Notes: generated by a model not told the origin, from the sequence alone. Positions 47,535 to 59,955 are shown, counted from the stretch's first letter. The stretch is 64,000 nucleotides of DNA from Quercus robur (GCF_932294415.1 NC_065536.1:50592354-50656353); one strand, 5' to 3'. Numbers and translations are program-made.

Positions 47535-49030
47535 ATGGTGTACTTGAGCAGAGCTGACTTAGAGGCATTTCTTGATGGTAAGAGTGGGGAAGACTCAGCC
47601 TCTAAATTGAAGGTGAAAGGTTGTCCTTTCCAGAAGTCCTTCACTATCTACAGAGGCAATGCCATTGTGGCTCAGGTACAAATAATTGATAAATGTTGCT
47701 GGCATTGCAAACTGAAGCCTCAATGATTCATATTTGTTTTGTGTTCTGTGTTTTAAGCTTGACCAGTAACCTTGCGGTCCCATAATGTGTTATTACCAGG
47801 CATGCACTGCCAATGAGGTTTAAGTACATGTTAGGTGTCTGATTTGTGTACACAATAGAAGTTTTACTGTTTGGTAATGTAAATAAAGATTTTTAACAAC
47901 TACATGCATATGATGACTGGACTAAAGCAAAATCTACTTGGTACAAATTTAATAGCTTTGCTCCACAACTTGTTCGTTAGTCTTTGATAAGCAACATGAC
48001 TTGTGCTTTGTTGTTCTACTCTATGTTCAGAGCTTTTAAACCATGCTTTTCTTTTGTGGCCTTATATATCTTGTTGAACTCAACTTCAACGGTTGAACCA
48101 CATAACTCTTGCTGGGGAAGTTATATGTATATGTTGCAGAATGACATGATTATCAGTCATGTTTATATCTCAATAGATTCATCAAATTTCTCATACATAA
48201 TTTTTTTTTCTTTTTCATATTAATCATTGATTATTTATCTTGTAATTCCTTAATATTCACTACGATGCAGCCCATCATTGCTTCAAGTGTGAACTAGGCA
48301 GGTATAACAGCAAGTTCAAGAAAGAGTTATCTGCAATGGCCAGTTTATGACTCTGGATACTAATTTACCTCCCCAGCCCAGCTCCTATGATCAATCAAAC
48401 TGTCTCAAAGAAGACTAACCCAAAAATGGGTGTCTAAGATTTATTGAAGGAACCATATGAATACATTTTCCATAAGTAGCATATAAAGCTTCTCAATTAA
48501 ATCCACATGTTAACATATAATTAAAAAATTACTGGCAAATGTTACATGTAAATGTTCAACAGAGTTGCTACCAGCAAAGAGAAGGCAACTTGAAGGAGAA
48601 GTTGGTGGGCAAGTGACCGGTCCTTCTTATATAATCTGCTTTCTCAGAAGTTCTCACAGCTTTCTCATTCAGTTTAGCCTCTGCATTTGAACGCTTTTCT
48701 TCAGCTATTCTTCTAGTAGCAGCAAGTTTGTTTGCACACCTTTCTTGTGCCCTAGCTTTCACTCTCTCAGCTTTCACCTAATTTCAGAATACTAGCAGTA
48801 AGAAAGCTAAATAGCTAATGTCTACATCATAGTAAATGGTGTATTTGATTAGGTGAATTGTTGCACTTATTGTAAGTCATAAATGATATTATTTCAGAAT
48901 TCAGAGGGACTCTGAGCAAGAGCAATTACTGCTGCAAGCTTCATCAGATGTATCATGTGGGAGAGAGGCATTTGCAGTCAACACGTATATTTTCAAGCTT
49001 TCAATGCAGCTATCCTGGTCGCATTCATCA
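47535..49030 (+). pseudogene. LURP-one-related (LOR) gene remnant, two exon fragments
   Basis: At 47,535-47,673 a frame encodes ADLEAFLDGKSGED then LKVKGCPFQKSFTIYRGNAIVAQ, followed by a splice donor (CAG|GTACAA). This matches the end of exon 1 of plant LURP-one-related proteins (VKG...R/KS-TIY-G--IVAQ). A plausible exon 2 relic at about 48,938-49,030 has words like KLHQMY and, after a frame change, AAILVAFIIG, similar to the end of the family's beta-barrel fold. The start of the gene is missing and the frames shift, so it is a pseudogene. The second fragment lies inside intron 2 of the remorin gene on the opposite strand. Exon 1 is fairly secure; exon 2 is tentative. Confidence 0.58.
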
Positions 49031-50621
49031 TAGGTGGATATTTGTCTTTACATGTCTAATTGAACTAATAAATGAACATTCTATGCTTTTCTAGTTCTTT
49101 TATCTTATGATGAAAAACATATTTATATGGTGATTACATGTTGGATTAGATATATATCATTTTCCTAGTTATCAAAAGAGACCTTACTAATGCTGGTTCA
49201 TGGAAACCACAATTAGAAATTGGATTACAATTACATTGTTAAATTAGACTCATATCCTGTTGATGCTGATTTCAAGAATATGTATACTATATGAACTATA
49301 CAAGGTCCATGAATGCCTGAAATTTCCTTAAGTAGAGGCATCAAAAACGCCTAAATTTATATATTAAATGATAACATTGTCCTGGGTTAGAGAGGTGCTT
49401 AATTAGGTGTAATTAACATGCTTGTGTTGCGAATCACTAAAAATAAAATAAAAGGCTTGTGTTGTAGGCATGAAGGTGAAGGGGACTTAGCAATATCTCA
49501 TATGAGATCTAGTTTGGCTAAATGCCATGGAGATATAAATCATAATTAAAAATATTGCTGCAAGATATCTAAGCCGAGAATTATAGGAGTACCTCCATTT
49601 TCTTCAATTCCATCTCAGCTTTCCTCTTCTCATGATTTTCCCATGCTTGTATCTTCAACTCTTCACGCTTGTACCTACAGATTCATAACAAACAAACATA
49701 TCATATGACCACTTGTTAATCGATTTTACTGTGGAGAACTTGTCCCCACCAGCCTTGATATTGAGTAGTTCAGAATGTTGCCTAATTGAGTAGCATAAGA
49801 AAAAGAGTTCACCTTGCTATGTATTTGGTACGTTCTGCTTCATCCCAAGCCACTGCTCGGCTTTCTAGAGGACTCAATGTTTTAGCTTGATCCAAATTCT
49901 TGTTCCTCTCGCAAGCATTTGAGTCTCCTCCACACTGTCTGGTTGTGCAACTCCCCCTGCCAGAGGGGTTAGTATCTCCTCTGCCATCAGTGGATGTTAG
50001 ACCTGTCTGATAGCCCTCATGACCAGCTTGCTTTCCATGTTGGCACCTAGCTGGAGTGGATGATCCAGAAACTATTGGGCTCCTTGTTGCAGGAGTTGTG
50101 GCTCTAATAGGTGTGGCAGTTCTTGAAGGCTCTAAGCTTCCAATTGGGGTCATCTCAGTCCCCATGTCCCTCACGCATATTGATCGGACAGGAACAGTTG
50201 GTGTTGAATTCTCTAAAGGCTTATTTATACGCCAAACTGACTCATCACAATCTACCTTCTTTGTCTCAGCTTTACATTGAGCTTCCACTCCATTTTGTTC
50301 TTCTTCTTCTTCACCACTCGAGTAGTCCTGCTCTTTTTGTGGAACAGGAGCTATTAGTCTCAAATCATCAGCATTCGAATTCCGTGGCTTAGTAGTTTTG
50401 GATTGGTTTTTCTCTCCCACTGATCTTGACAACCCAACCAGCCATTTTTGTGCATCATCCCACTTTGATGGTGTTGGTTTGCTCAAGGCATTTCGATGAT
50501 GGGAACTGCGAGTGTATGTAGCTCCGTTCCCTTTGTGAAACTCAAAGTTGATGTTATTGCTAGTTGAAATCTCCTGTGTTGAACCATGGTTATAGCACCC
50601 CTTATCCTCTAGAGATCTCAT
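48568..50621 (-). CDS. Remorin family protein
   Basis: The complete gene is complement(join(48568..48777, 49593..49674, 49813..50621)), 366 aa; phases join exactly at GT-AG sites. The N-terminal 240 residues are polar, with an acidic run (GEEEEEQ) and the conserved segment RDMGTEMTPIGS followed by a Thr/Pro-rich stretch (RTATPIRATTP). The C-terminal remorin domain spans about 250-350 and is a charged coiled coil (WDEAERTKYIARYKREELKI, then KKMEVKAERVKAR), ending in a short Cys-containing tail (KLPSLCW) that may help membrane attachment. Remorins are plant-specific proteins on the inner face of the plasma membrane in nanodomains, linked to signalling, cell-to-cell transport and microbe interactions. 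The long N terminus with the DMGTEMTP segment places it with the long remorins (group 5/6), not the short potato type; the exact group is inferred. Confidence 0.93.
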
Positions 50622-52110
50622 TTTTCACTAAAAAAAAGAAAAAAAGATCTGCCTCAGTCACAGCTAACTGGCTTGGGCACAGACACTCACCCAAGTTTTT
50701 TTTTTTTTTTGAGAGGGAAACACTCACACAAGTTATAGATGACTACTACAAAAAAAAATACTCCTCTCTACTTTGACTCCTTTGAGCTCTGCAATCTACC
50801 AAAATAGATCTTATTCCTAGGCAACTCAATATGGTCCAGCTCCTATATATCTTGATAAGTCCTAGTCAAAAAAAGGGGAAATTTTTTCCTATCTTGATAA
50901 CGTTGGACACATCTGACTTTGTACAAAATGAGATCTGGGCATTAGACATTAGTCCCAAACCAATAGTCCTAGAAACACTCACTATTTTATGAGTCAAAGA
51001 CTTATATGACCTGGTTAGCTAAGCTTTGTGAAGTAGATGTTCAATGGTATATAGCTAACGTGACACCTAAATAGTGTTACTGTTTCCACCCACCAGATAG
51101 AGAAAACGTATGGTTTACCTTTACAAGCAATTAATACTCTCAATTGCTAGAACTGTAGTATAAAACGAAAGCCAATAATACTCAGCAAGAACCTCCAAAT
51201 ATCTGAAACTTCCTTCACTGCAGCAATGGACCCATCTGAAATTTATCCACAGAGATGACCAAACCAACCCCACAAGTAAAAAAGGGAAATCCCAAACATC
51301 TATATTAACCAAAAACGAGAAAAACCCAGCTTCAAAAACTAATGCTAAATGCCCATGATACGGTTTTTAATGTTGAAATTGAAACTGTAAGAATGCATTA
51401 GAGCTTCATATTGGCCGACCAAAAAGATTGAAGTTTGACCAGTTGAACTACACTACACAAATTGCCAGATGGGTTTTGCAGAACACAGCTTACCTGCAGA
51501 GAATAATAATACCTTAAAACCATGGAATTTAGAGAGCTGCAGGACTAGTGATGAAAAGAGTTGAGATCCATTGTACATTATAATAGTAATAACACAAAAT
51601 TTCATAGTCACTTTAACCAGCCAAAATGTGGCAGAAATGGGTAAAAATTTTTTGTAATAGAATAATTATTTTGCATGGGAATTGGTGAACTTTATTACTG
51701 TATCGACTACCGAGTAATGCATGGGTGGTGTGCAAGTGCAAACTCACAATTTACCTTTACTACTCACGGAATCTAGGGAAGTGTTTCTGTGACGGGGCAG
51801 TTTGGATCCAGTGTTTTCAGTGTATTAGATCTGTTGAGGTAGTGACATATATGTTTAAAAATGAACACATTTTACAATTTCAATGAGTCTAGCGTCACTA
51901 GACCTAGTCCTGGCCCTGTGATATAGACAAAAATATAGTACTTAATTGAGTGGGAAATATATTGTAGTACTACTCCCTAGGAGAGAGACTTTGTTTTCTA
52001 ATACGGATGTCCTTTTTAACGGTTACATTGTGAAAGTGGCATTTAATGGATGATACATGGACGGTGCAAGATGCCAAGAATGGTTTACCCAAAAAAAATA
52101 GAAGGGAGGA
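50622..52110. other. Remorin upstream region and intergenic DNA
   Basis: Probable promoter and leader of the remorin gene on the minus strand close to 50,622; the remainder shows no gene. Confidence 0.45.
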
Positions 52111-52265
52111 AATTATTGTATATTTTCAGAGCATCATAAATGTATATTCTTTTCTCTTATATAAATAATGGATCTCACTAATTAAATTCATGGTGGGACT
52201 CATTATTTATGTGAGAGAGAAACGTATGTTTTTATATTACTTCGAAAGTACCTAATAATTTTCCA
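52111..52265. repeat. Inverted-repeat MITE-like element
   Basis: About 155 bp with long imperfect inverted repeats: the left 'aaattattgtatattttcaga' side and 'ataaataatggatctcac' are mirrored by 'gactcattatttat' and 'cctaataatttt' on the right. A related element appears at 59,803-59,955. No coding capacity; target duplication not resolved. Confidence 0.6.
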
Positions 52266-55200
52266 AAAAGAAGAAGGAAGGCATGATACATGAGTGTTAG
52301 GAAGGCATGACACATGAGTGATCACTATTCACTTCTCCTCATTCCTGAATCAATAAGTCTACGGGCATAACTAATTAATTTCACAACAATTTTTTATTAA
52401 TACATAATTCAATAGTTATAATCAATCAAAAAAAATTTTCAATAGTTATAACGGTAGAAGGAAAATGATTTGAACAATATTTTCTTTAGCAATAGGAAAA
52501 ATGTGCCAACTAGTAGAGCTAAAAAATTCTTTTTCTCAAAAAAAAAAAAAAAAAAAAAAACTCTTAGAAATTTCACAACGAATTTTATAACGGCTTAAGT
52601 GGTAGTTTGTGATTAGTAATTAAAGTAATGTTAATGATGGTCTTATATGAAAGTAATGTATTATAAATCATAATTTGTCACCTCAACAAAAAGTATGAAA
52701 AAAAAATGTGAAATTTATTGTATATGTAACACCGTTGTACATAAATTTATTTAATATAATCTATTATTATGCGAGTGAAATGAGTAATACGTTGACCAGT
52801 CCATTAAATCTTATGTTATATGCAATCTAGGGATTGATAATGGAATTTTCTTTTCTTTCTCTCATAACAAAATATATATATATATATATATATATAGTTC
52901 TTAATGTGAAATATTATAATTGATATATAATAAAAATAACGTTAACTATTAATTCACGTAACAAGTGATTTTTTTTTTTTTTATCACGTCTTAAAAATTG
53001 GAAAAAATAATCTGTGCTTTTTAAAGTTATAACATGTTTTTGTTTATAAAATATTGTGTGCTGCTATGTGGTTTCTGAGTTCTGACCCTTTCACGTGGCC
53101 ACTATATGGATCGCAGTTGTGGGTCTGAATGGTACAAATGGTTTAAATAAACGATTGATTGGATGCATTATATGGCCCATCTTGACCAGGTCTTGGACTC
53201 TTTGGTACCACTAGAGTCTAGACAGTGATGAGTGAATGAGTCTGTAAATGAACTCAGATGCACACTGCACTGGTCTCCATCTTTAACTACTACTATAGTG
53301 TGAGATCAGAGGCATTTAAATCACATGCTGCCATGTTTGGCAATGCCTTTTAGAACTTAAAACAGACCCGCCCTTCTGATTAAGCCATTTGGTTGTGAAC
53401 TTTCAATTTTGTGAGAAGTCATTGATGTTGATTATTGCATGCAAAGAAGAGAGACTATCGTGTTGTTATTTATTATCAAATTGATTGGACATGGTTGTTT
53501 TTATCTTCTCACTTTTGAGTTATACATATCACATGAAATGGTGCAGGGTTCTGATATATATGGATTATGGTGACATGACATAATGGAGACATGATAGGAT
53601 GGTTGAAATGGCCCAAGTGCCGCCCGACATGCATGGAGTTGTCCTAGCAGACAAACGAAGCCTTGAAATTTTCGTGTTCCAAAGAGTCGTTGTGACTGAA
53701 TTTTGGAGGAAACTTTTGTTTGTTGCCAATAGAGTTGTTCCATGTTTAGAAGCTATGTATTTTATAGAGGACAATATTTCTCTCTCAAAATTAATTTAGA
53801 TAGAAACTCTTTAAACTTCTTTTATATATTTCTATTAAGTGTGAATTTTGAAAATCTAACAGTTTGATTGTATGTTCTTTAAATTCTTAGTACACATGTT
53901 AAATTTCATTCAAGTCGGATGTTATTTACTATTCAGTCAGTAAATTTATTTTTTATGCGTAATTTTAGACCACAAAAATTAGAAATTTAAATTTTATTGT
54001 TGATGACATAGTTATTGATCTTTGATCTTCTTGAAATTTTGCAAGTATGGAGAATATAATAAGAACATGTAATTCAAATGTGAGATTTTGAAAATTCACA
54101 TCCAATAAAAAAAGATAAAAGGAGTTTGAAGGTTTTCTTTCTAATCAAGTTTGAAGAGAAACATTTTCCATTTAAAAATTCTTACATGTGACTATATGTT
54201 GCCATTGTGTATTTGGCATGTCATAATTATGATTTTGTTATTATAGAGATAATATGTCATCATAGGAGCATCCACGTGTGTTAATCAAATTATTATCAAA
54301 TCATTTAAATAAGTTGCATGACTATTTAATAGTTCATTCCATTAAAAATACAAGTGAATGTTCATTTGAGTTGCCACATAGTTGATTGGAGAAACTTTCC
54401 ACTAACTCAATTTGGTGAAGAAAAAAAAATCTGTAAATGAGATGTGAAATTTATGAGTAGTTTAAGCTTACTTATAAATAAATATAAATAAATAAATAAA
54501 AACTTGTTTTGTATGTTTATTTAACAAACAAGCTAAATTTTAGCCAAAGTTGAAACTCAATTATTAAATTAACCAATATGTAAACAAACTCGTTAAGTAT
54601 AAAATTGGTTGTGTGTGTGTGTGTGTGGCTAAGAGCCTTGTACTTGTCTCTTAGTGTTCAAATCTCCTTTCCTTCGTTGATCAAGTTACACCCTTTATTA
54701 ATACTAGTAAGTTGCTCGTGCGATGCATGAATAGTTTTGTAATATTTTACTTAAGATGGTTTTGAAAAACGTTACACATATATTATAAAGAAAAGTTAAT
54801 CTAAATTAGAGTAAAGAAATGTATACATTTTGAGATATTAAAAATAAGTTTAGTAGCCTTCTCAAGGTAAGATTTTTTTTTTTTTTTTTTTTTTTGGTTT
54901 TAAATCATGAAACCAAAAGTAAATGCAAAAGAGTAATAGGATCATGAAAATCAACTAATTTGTGTTATGCTCACAAATTTTATACCATGAAATGAAAGTA
55001 TGTCCAACTCTCTCACTATTTTCCATTCATCGATAGTGCGATATTAAGACATAGTGTGGTTAAGTGAGATGAATGTGTCTTATAGATGATTTAAAACCAT
55101 GGTAGAATATAATTTTATATTGCGCACCAAATATTCTCTCTACTTATATACTCAAGACAAAAACTATCCAATCAAATTATCCAAACCTAAATCATATTTA

Positions 55201-55300
55201 ACCCCTTAATTTAAAAAGAAAAAAGAAAATAAATTACCCGTAGGGATTTTGGTGGCTTGATGGTGGTGAGAGGCCAATATGATAGAGGTGTCAGTCTCTC
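52266..55300. other. Intergenic region
   Basis: AT-rich, with an (AT)n run at 52,871-52,896, an (AAAT)n run near 54,476-54,500 and (GT)n at 54,610-54,627. A short frame at 53,599-53,799 has no recognisable motif. No gene was found. Confidence 0.5.
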
Positions 55301-55306
55301 ATATTC

Positions 55307-55326
55307 CTCTCTCTCTCTCTGTCTCT

Positions 55327-55370
<44 letters not shown>
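55307..55370. repeat. (CT)n microsatellite
   Basis: About 64 bases of CT dinucleotides with one short interruption (gtctctcgcg) near 55,321-55,330. Confidence 0.95.
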
Positions 55371-55375
<5 letters not shown>

Positions 55376-55667
55376 ATGCTTTGTCAATCTCAGGTCTTTT
55401 ATTTTGGTAATAGTGAAATATTGTGTTTCATTTAACAATCCACAACATTTTTGTGTCTCTCTATCTCTCATCTAGGCCTTATCTAGTTAATTATTACTAT
55501 TAGTCCTTAATCATTTTTTTTTTTTTTTTTTGCTTTTGTTTTTAATACTAAAATAGTGGGTATACTAAAAGATATTAAGACAAGAGAAAAATGTGTTGTA
55601 AACTTAAGCAATTAATGAGAGATTAATGAGATAATAGTAAAAATAAGTTAATGTGAACTTTTGGGTA

Positions 55668-55767
55668 ACAGTAAAAAAAACTTAATGAAAAGAGGTAAAA
55701 AAAAGGCTAAATGTAAAATTAGAGCATCACATGACAAGACCTCATGCATTCTCGCATGAGGATTCTG

Positions 55768-55818
<51 letters not shown>

Positions 55819-57160
55819 ATATTGATTAGAACACTTAATAAATTTTTATTAAATTAATATTTAATAATCTCACCGTTGGATTATAAATTCTCACCCTTTA
55901 TTAATGTTAGAACTTTAGAACACTCAATAACTTTTTATTAAATTAATATTTTAATAATCTCACTTTGGATTATAAATTATCATTTTTGTATCTTAAGGTT
56001 ATAGTAAATAACATCAAATTAACATAAAATGTGGCATAACAGTAAAAAAAAAACTTAATGAAAAGAGGTAAAAAAAAAAAAAAAAGACTAAATGCAAAAT
56101 TAGAGCATCACATGACAGGACCTCATGCATTCTCGCTTGAGGTTTTTGCTTTTATATATATATATATATATATAGATTGTGGGGACACAATTTGGAGCCC
56201 AAACCCCTATCTTGTGAAGTCCTGATCCAAAAAAAAACCCAACACAATGAATTTTGTAGAGTATGGGTCAAAGAACTAGGTTTAAATAAGTTAAACAGAG
56301 GCTTGCATGGGATAAAGGTACACATGGACAAGAACAAAAGTCGTTACGTTGAAAGATCTCACGGTTTGAGGAGACTAAAAACTTAATTTGTGTATACAGA
56401 CCAGTACATTAGGGTTTCTTTGCATGCTACAGTATTCTACCTTCCTTTTTCCGTCCCCCTCCTTATGGGGGCTTCTATACATTATATAGGTCATTCCTTA
56501 TCATCTGGGCTTTACACTTATTGATCATCCAAGCCTCCACTTGAGCACCCATCCCATCAGACACCTCTTTCAGTCTTTTGTGAGTTGTGGTAGCTAAGGT
56601 AACACTGTTCAGGGGTCTTTTCCACATTAATGCGGCCAGGAAAATAGCTGTAGTGCATTCAATGTGGTGGTGGCAACTTTTGTTTAGATATTTTGTGTTT
56701 CCTTCCTTTTCACGTATTTAGGGGATGGCCTTCAGTGGATTGGACGTACCTCCGCTCCGGATTTTCAGTGTCCTAGGAGGAATTCCTCCTTGGACCTTTT
56801 TTCTTTGTTTCCCGTGATAGGCTTAACATGGATCGCCTAAACCACGTTGCCTCCTCGGACAGGCTGGCGTCCTCAGACGGGCCCAAGGCCCAACTCGTTA
56901 CTTTGGGCCATAGTCCCCACATAGATATTGATTAGAACACTTAATAACTTTTTTTTAAATTAATATTTAATAATCTCACCATTGGATTATAAGTTCTCAC
57001 CCTTTATTAATGTTAGAGCTTTAGAACACTCAATAACTTTTTATTAAATTCATATTTTAATAATCTCAGTTTGGATTATAAATTATCATTTTTTTTCTAA
57101 ATACAAACATGCCATATTTCATGTTGATGTTATTTACTATAACCTTAAGATACAAAACAA
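55668..57160. repeat. Nested tandem repeat block interrupted by a solo LTR
   Basis: A unit of about 370 bp (55,668-~56,040) is repeated at 56,041-56,177 and, after a 744-bp solo LTR, at 56,922-~57,110. Each unit holds an 8-bp hairpin (CCTCATGC-N6-GCATGAGG at 55,740, one mismatch in the second copy), an (AT)n run and an internal direct repeat ('gaacact(t/c)aataact' to 'ttggattataa'). A perfect 30-bp sequence at 55,988-56,017 occurs in inverted orientation at 57,124-57,153. Confidence 0.85.
56178..56921. mobile_element. Solo LTR, family A, copy 3 (744 bp)
   Basis: Begins TGTGGGGACACAATTTGG and ends CATAGTCCCCACA, flanked by the 5-bp duplication TAGAT at 56173-56177 and 56922-56926. It shares blocks in the same order with the LTR at 37,121, such as 'ttccacattaatgcggccag' and 'cctcctcgga'. 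There is no internal region. Confidence 0.93.
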
Positions 57161-57544
57161 AACAAAAAAAAAAAACATAAATTTTAAACATTTTATGATA
57201 ATATAATTAATAATCACTCATCATCTTGATATTTCAAAAGCATGGAGAGTATAAGGAAATAATGTAATTAATCTAATGGTTGATTTGTCAAACTACTCTT
57301 TTAATGAAAATTTTGTTGGAGATCAAAGCGGTAAACAATTAAATAAACAATGTGAATGTATAATGAACAAACAAGGAACTTTGGTGGCTTAGAGGCATGA
57401 TAAGATTGTTGTCCTTAAACAATATTTGCCCCCAATTAAGGGTTGCTAATGGATTAAGGAAAATTTCCCTAATATAATTAAACCTTTTGGGCTTTACAAA
57501 TATATATTTTGAAGAATACCCACAAAATTTCTAGTGTTGCTAAA

Positions 57545-57575
<31 letters not shown>

Positions 57576-57622
57576 TATAGACTATGAAAGAGTTACAAAT
57601 AAAGTGTTATGACTGTTAAAAA
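57161..57622. other. Intergenic AT-rich DNA
   Basis: No gene seen. An (AT)n run lies at 57,552-57,579. Confidence 0.5.
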
Positions 57623-57625
57623 ATA

Positions 57626-57886
57626 CTCCCTCCGTCCCACTTTGTTTGTCCTGTTTGAAAAGTCAAATTTTTTAAAGGAATATCATTTATTATCTTGTCT
57701 ACCTTTTAAAAAAGTATAAGTTTCCAAAACTACCCTTAAATAAATTTATCAAAAATTTGAATTATTAATAAAATAGGGGTATAATAGGAACATTAGTAAA
57801 TTAATGACTTTTATTTTTAGAAACAGGACAATATTTTGGGACATCCCAAAATGGAATAGAGAACAAACAAAGTGGGACGGAGGGAG
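57626..57886. mobile_element. Stowaway-type MITE, copy 2
   Basis: A 261-bp element beginning CTCCCTCCGTCCCACTTTGT and ending ACAAAGTGGGACGGAGGGAG, flanked by TA at 57624-57625 and 57887-57888. It is the same family as the element at 19,859 but in the opposite orientation: the 'attttgggatgtccc' end lies on opposite sides. Confidence 0.94.
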
Positions 57887-57888
57887 TA

Positions 57889-59589
57889 GTTAGAAACGAT
57901 CTCTCAATGGTCACAAACATTTAAAAAGCAAGTGTGCAACTCTTGGCAATAAATTTTGCAAAAAGCGCAATTTTTACATAATCACTTTTCGAAATTATAC
58001 AAAAACTCTCAGTATACTCTTGATCAATTGAAAAACACAATTTCATCCAACCTAATGTCTACCCAAAGTCTATCAAAAACACTATAAATTAATACACTTT
58101 CCACTTGCTTTTCTATTGTTTCTTTCAAATATCTCTCCTAAAGAGATATTAACACTCTTCTACTTCCAAAATGAGATCAAATAATATTCTTCCACTATTA
58201 ATGTGGGATCAAACTTGTATTACAATATACTTGGATATACAAAATATCACTTATAATTACATCATGTGTGTGTCTATTAGGGGGGGGGGTGTCTGAAGGG
58301 ACAATATTTAGAAGAAAGTTCCTACAATCCACCACATGCCAACTCAAAAGATTATCCACATTTTATTTTAGTCACATGACCTACTTATTAAACATATAAT
58401 TTTTTTAAGTGTTTAATAAATCATGTGATTTAACAGACATGAATAGTCTTATGAATTGTCAAAAATGGGTTAGAGGAAATTCATTCAAACTTAGGTAAAG
58501 TTTCTTAAGTATTGTATTTTAAGTTCTCCAATTGAATTTAACCATGTGGTTGCATTACCAAAAAATCACATGGTTGAATATAATTGTTATTGAAAAAAAG
58601 TAACATTATCAAATTTAAATAGGAATCTAAGGAAATGGATCTTTTGTATACAGATATAAACAAATTAAACGGACCCATGTAAGACCAAGGGGCCATGGCC
58701 CATGGCCATTACACACCCCTTTTCCCTCAAATTTGGTTTTTATTTAATAATAATAAATAAATATCTAAAATTTGTCTCTTTAAGAATTCAATTGGTCCAA
58801 AGAGACTAAATTTTTTTTTTTTTTGAAATGATCAATCAGCATATAAATTGTGGCTCCCCTCTAAACAAAAATATTTTTAGCCCAACAAATTTCATAAATT
58901 TGTTTTCTATGCTTTTGGTGCTTTTTTTGAGAAACAACTTAATGCAACTAAAGTCCTTAGTGAACCCCCAAAAAACAATTCCTAATCAGCATAAATTTAG
59001 GGTAAACTGAGAAATAAGAGGTCAACCTTCTGGAAAGATATAATTATTTTATTTATGTTATAAGCTAGTTTATTGCTTTTATAAATGTATCTGCACAAGT
59101 GAATGCTTCCCTTTTTTCTTTTTCTTTTTTATCAATATATTTCATATCTCCCATAAAAAAAAAAATATATATATATATATATATATTTCATATCAGTTTT
59201 TTTTTTCTTCAAAATTTTGATGGGATGATAATAGATGCACACTTATCATTATTTGTATTTATCATCATTTCTTTATGAATTGTGTCAAATTGTTCCTACG
59301 AATCAACGACCTATCAACTTGTTTACAGAGTAATTTGTACTTGTCTATACTATTTATATTGCAACTACAGAATGGGCATTTTTTTGTCGTTAAAATTAAT
59401 ATTAATTTTAACATCACTGTTAACTATGTTAGATTTCATCTATTATGGGAACTATTTTGACATATATAATATCAAAAGGTTAGGGATTAAAGCGATAATG
59501 TGGATCATTTTGAAATATGAGATAAATTTTAGAGACCATAATAATAATAATAATTAAACATTGAAAAAAAAAAAAAAAAAACCATGGGT
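57889..59589. other. Intergenic region
   Basis: AT-rich, with a G10 run near 58,279-58,288 and an (AT)n run at 59,164-59,187. No coding potential was recognised. Confidence 0.5.
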
Positions 59590-59604
59590 CAACTTGATCA
59601 TCCC

Positions 59605-59774
59605 TTTACCACTGCATATCCTTGATGTGATGGTCACTCCACAAGTATAAGTGCTTGTAAGGTGTGGGAGGCAAAGGTCGAAGTTCAAGTCTCCAAGAGA
59701 GAGCTTCACACATATATATACTTAGATTAGGTTAGAGTAGATTATATTTTGTATTAAAAAAAAAAAAAAAAAAA
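59605..59774 (+). mobile_element. tRNA-derived SINE with 14-bp target duplication
   Basis: A 170-bp insertion ends in a run of about 22 A residues. It is flanked by the perfect direct repeat AACTTGATCATCCC at 59591-59604 and 59775-59788. The body has a Pol III-type B box (GTTCAAGTCTCC, about 59,681-59,692) and a plausible A box about 30-40 bases earlier. Poly-A tail, long target duplication and internal promoter are the defining traits of plant SINEs, which are moved by LINE enzymes. Confidence 0.85.
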
Positions 59775-59802
59775 ACTTGATCATCCCATTGATTTAGGAG
59801 TA

Positions 59803-59955
59803 ATTATTAAGTATTCATCGAGTACGACGATGCGATGCTCCTTCCTACTACATTTATGGTAGGTCCAACTGATTAAATTTATTGTGAGATTCATCATGAA
59901 CGTAAAAAGAAATGAGATCACATCACCGTACTCCAATAATACATAATAATTTTAC
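59803..59955. repeat. Inverted-repeat MITE-like element
   Basis: About 150 bp; the left arm 'gtattcatcgagtacgacgatg' matches the reverse complement of the right arm 'catcaccgtactccaataatac' with a few mismatches. It appears related to the element at 52,111. Confidence 0.65.

Noticed and set aside
53599..53799. 66-codon plus-strand frame starting MVEMAQVPPDM
   Set aside because: No family recognised, no exon partners, and AT-rich intergenic surroundings.
54610..54700. SINE-like text around 'gttcaaatctcc'
   Set aside because: Only a B-box-like word is visible; no ends or flanking repeat were found.
55738..55770. Hairpin CCTCATGC...GCATGAGG considered as a Helitron 3' end
   Set aside because: No CTRR end follows at the expected distance and no TC start was found. 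It was kept as part of a repeat unit only.
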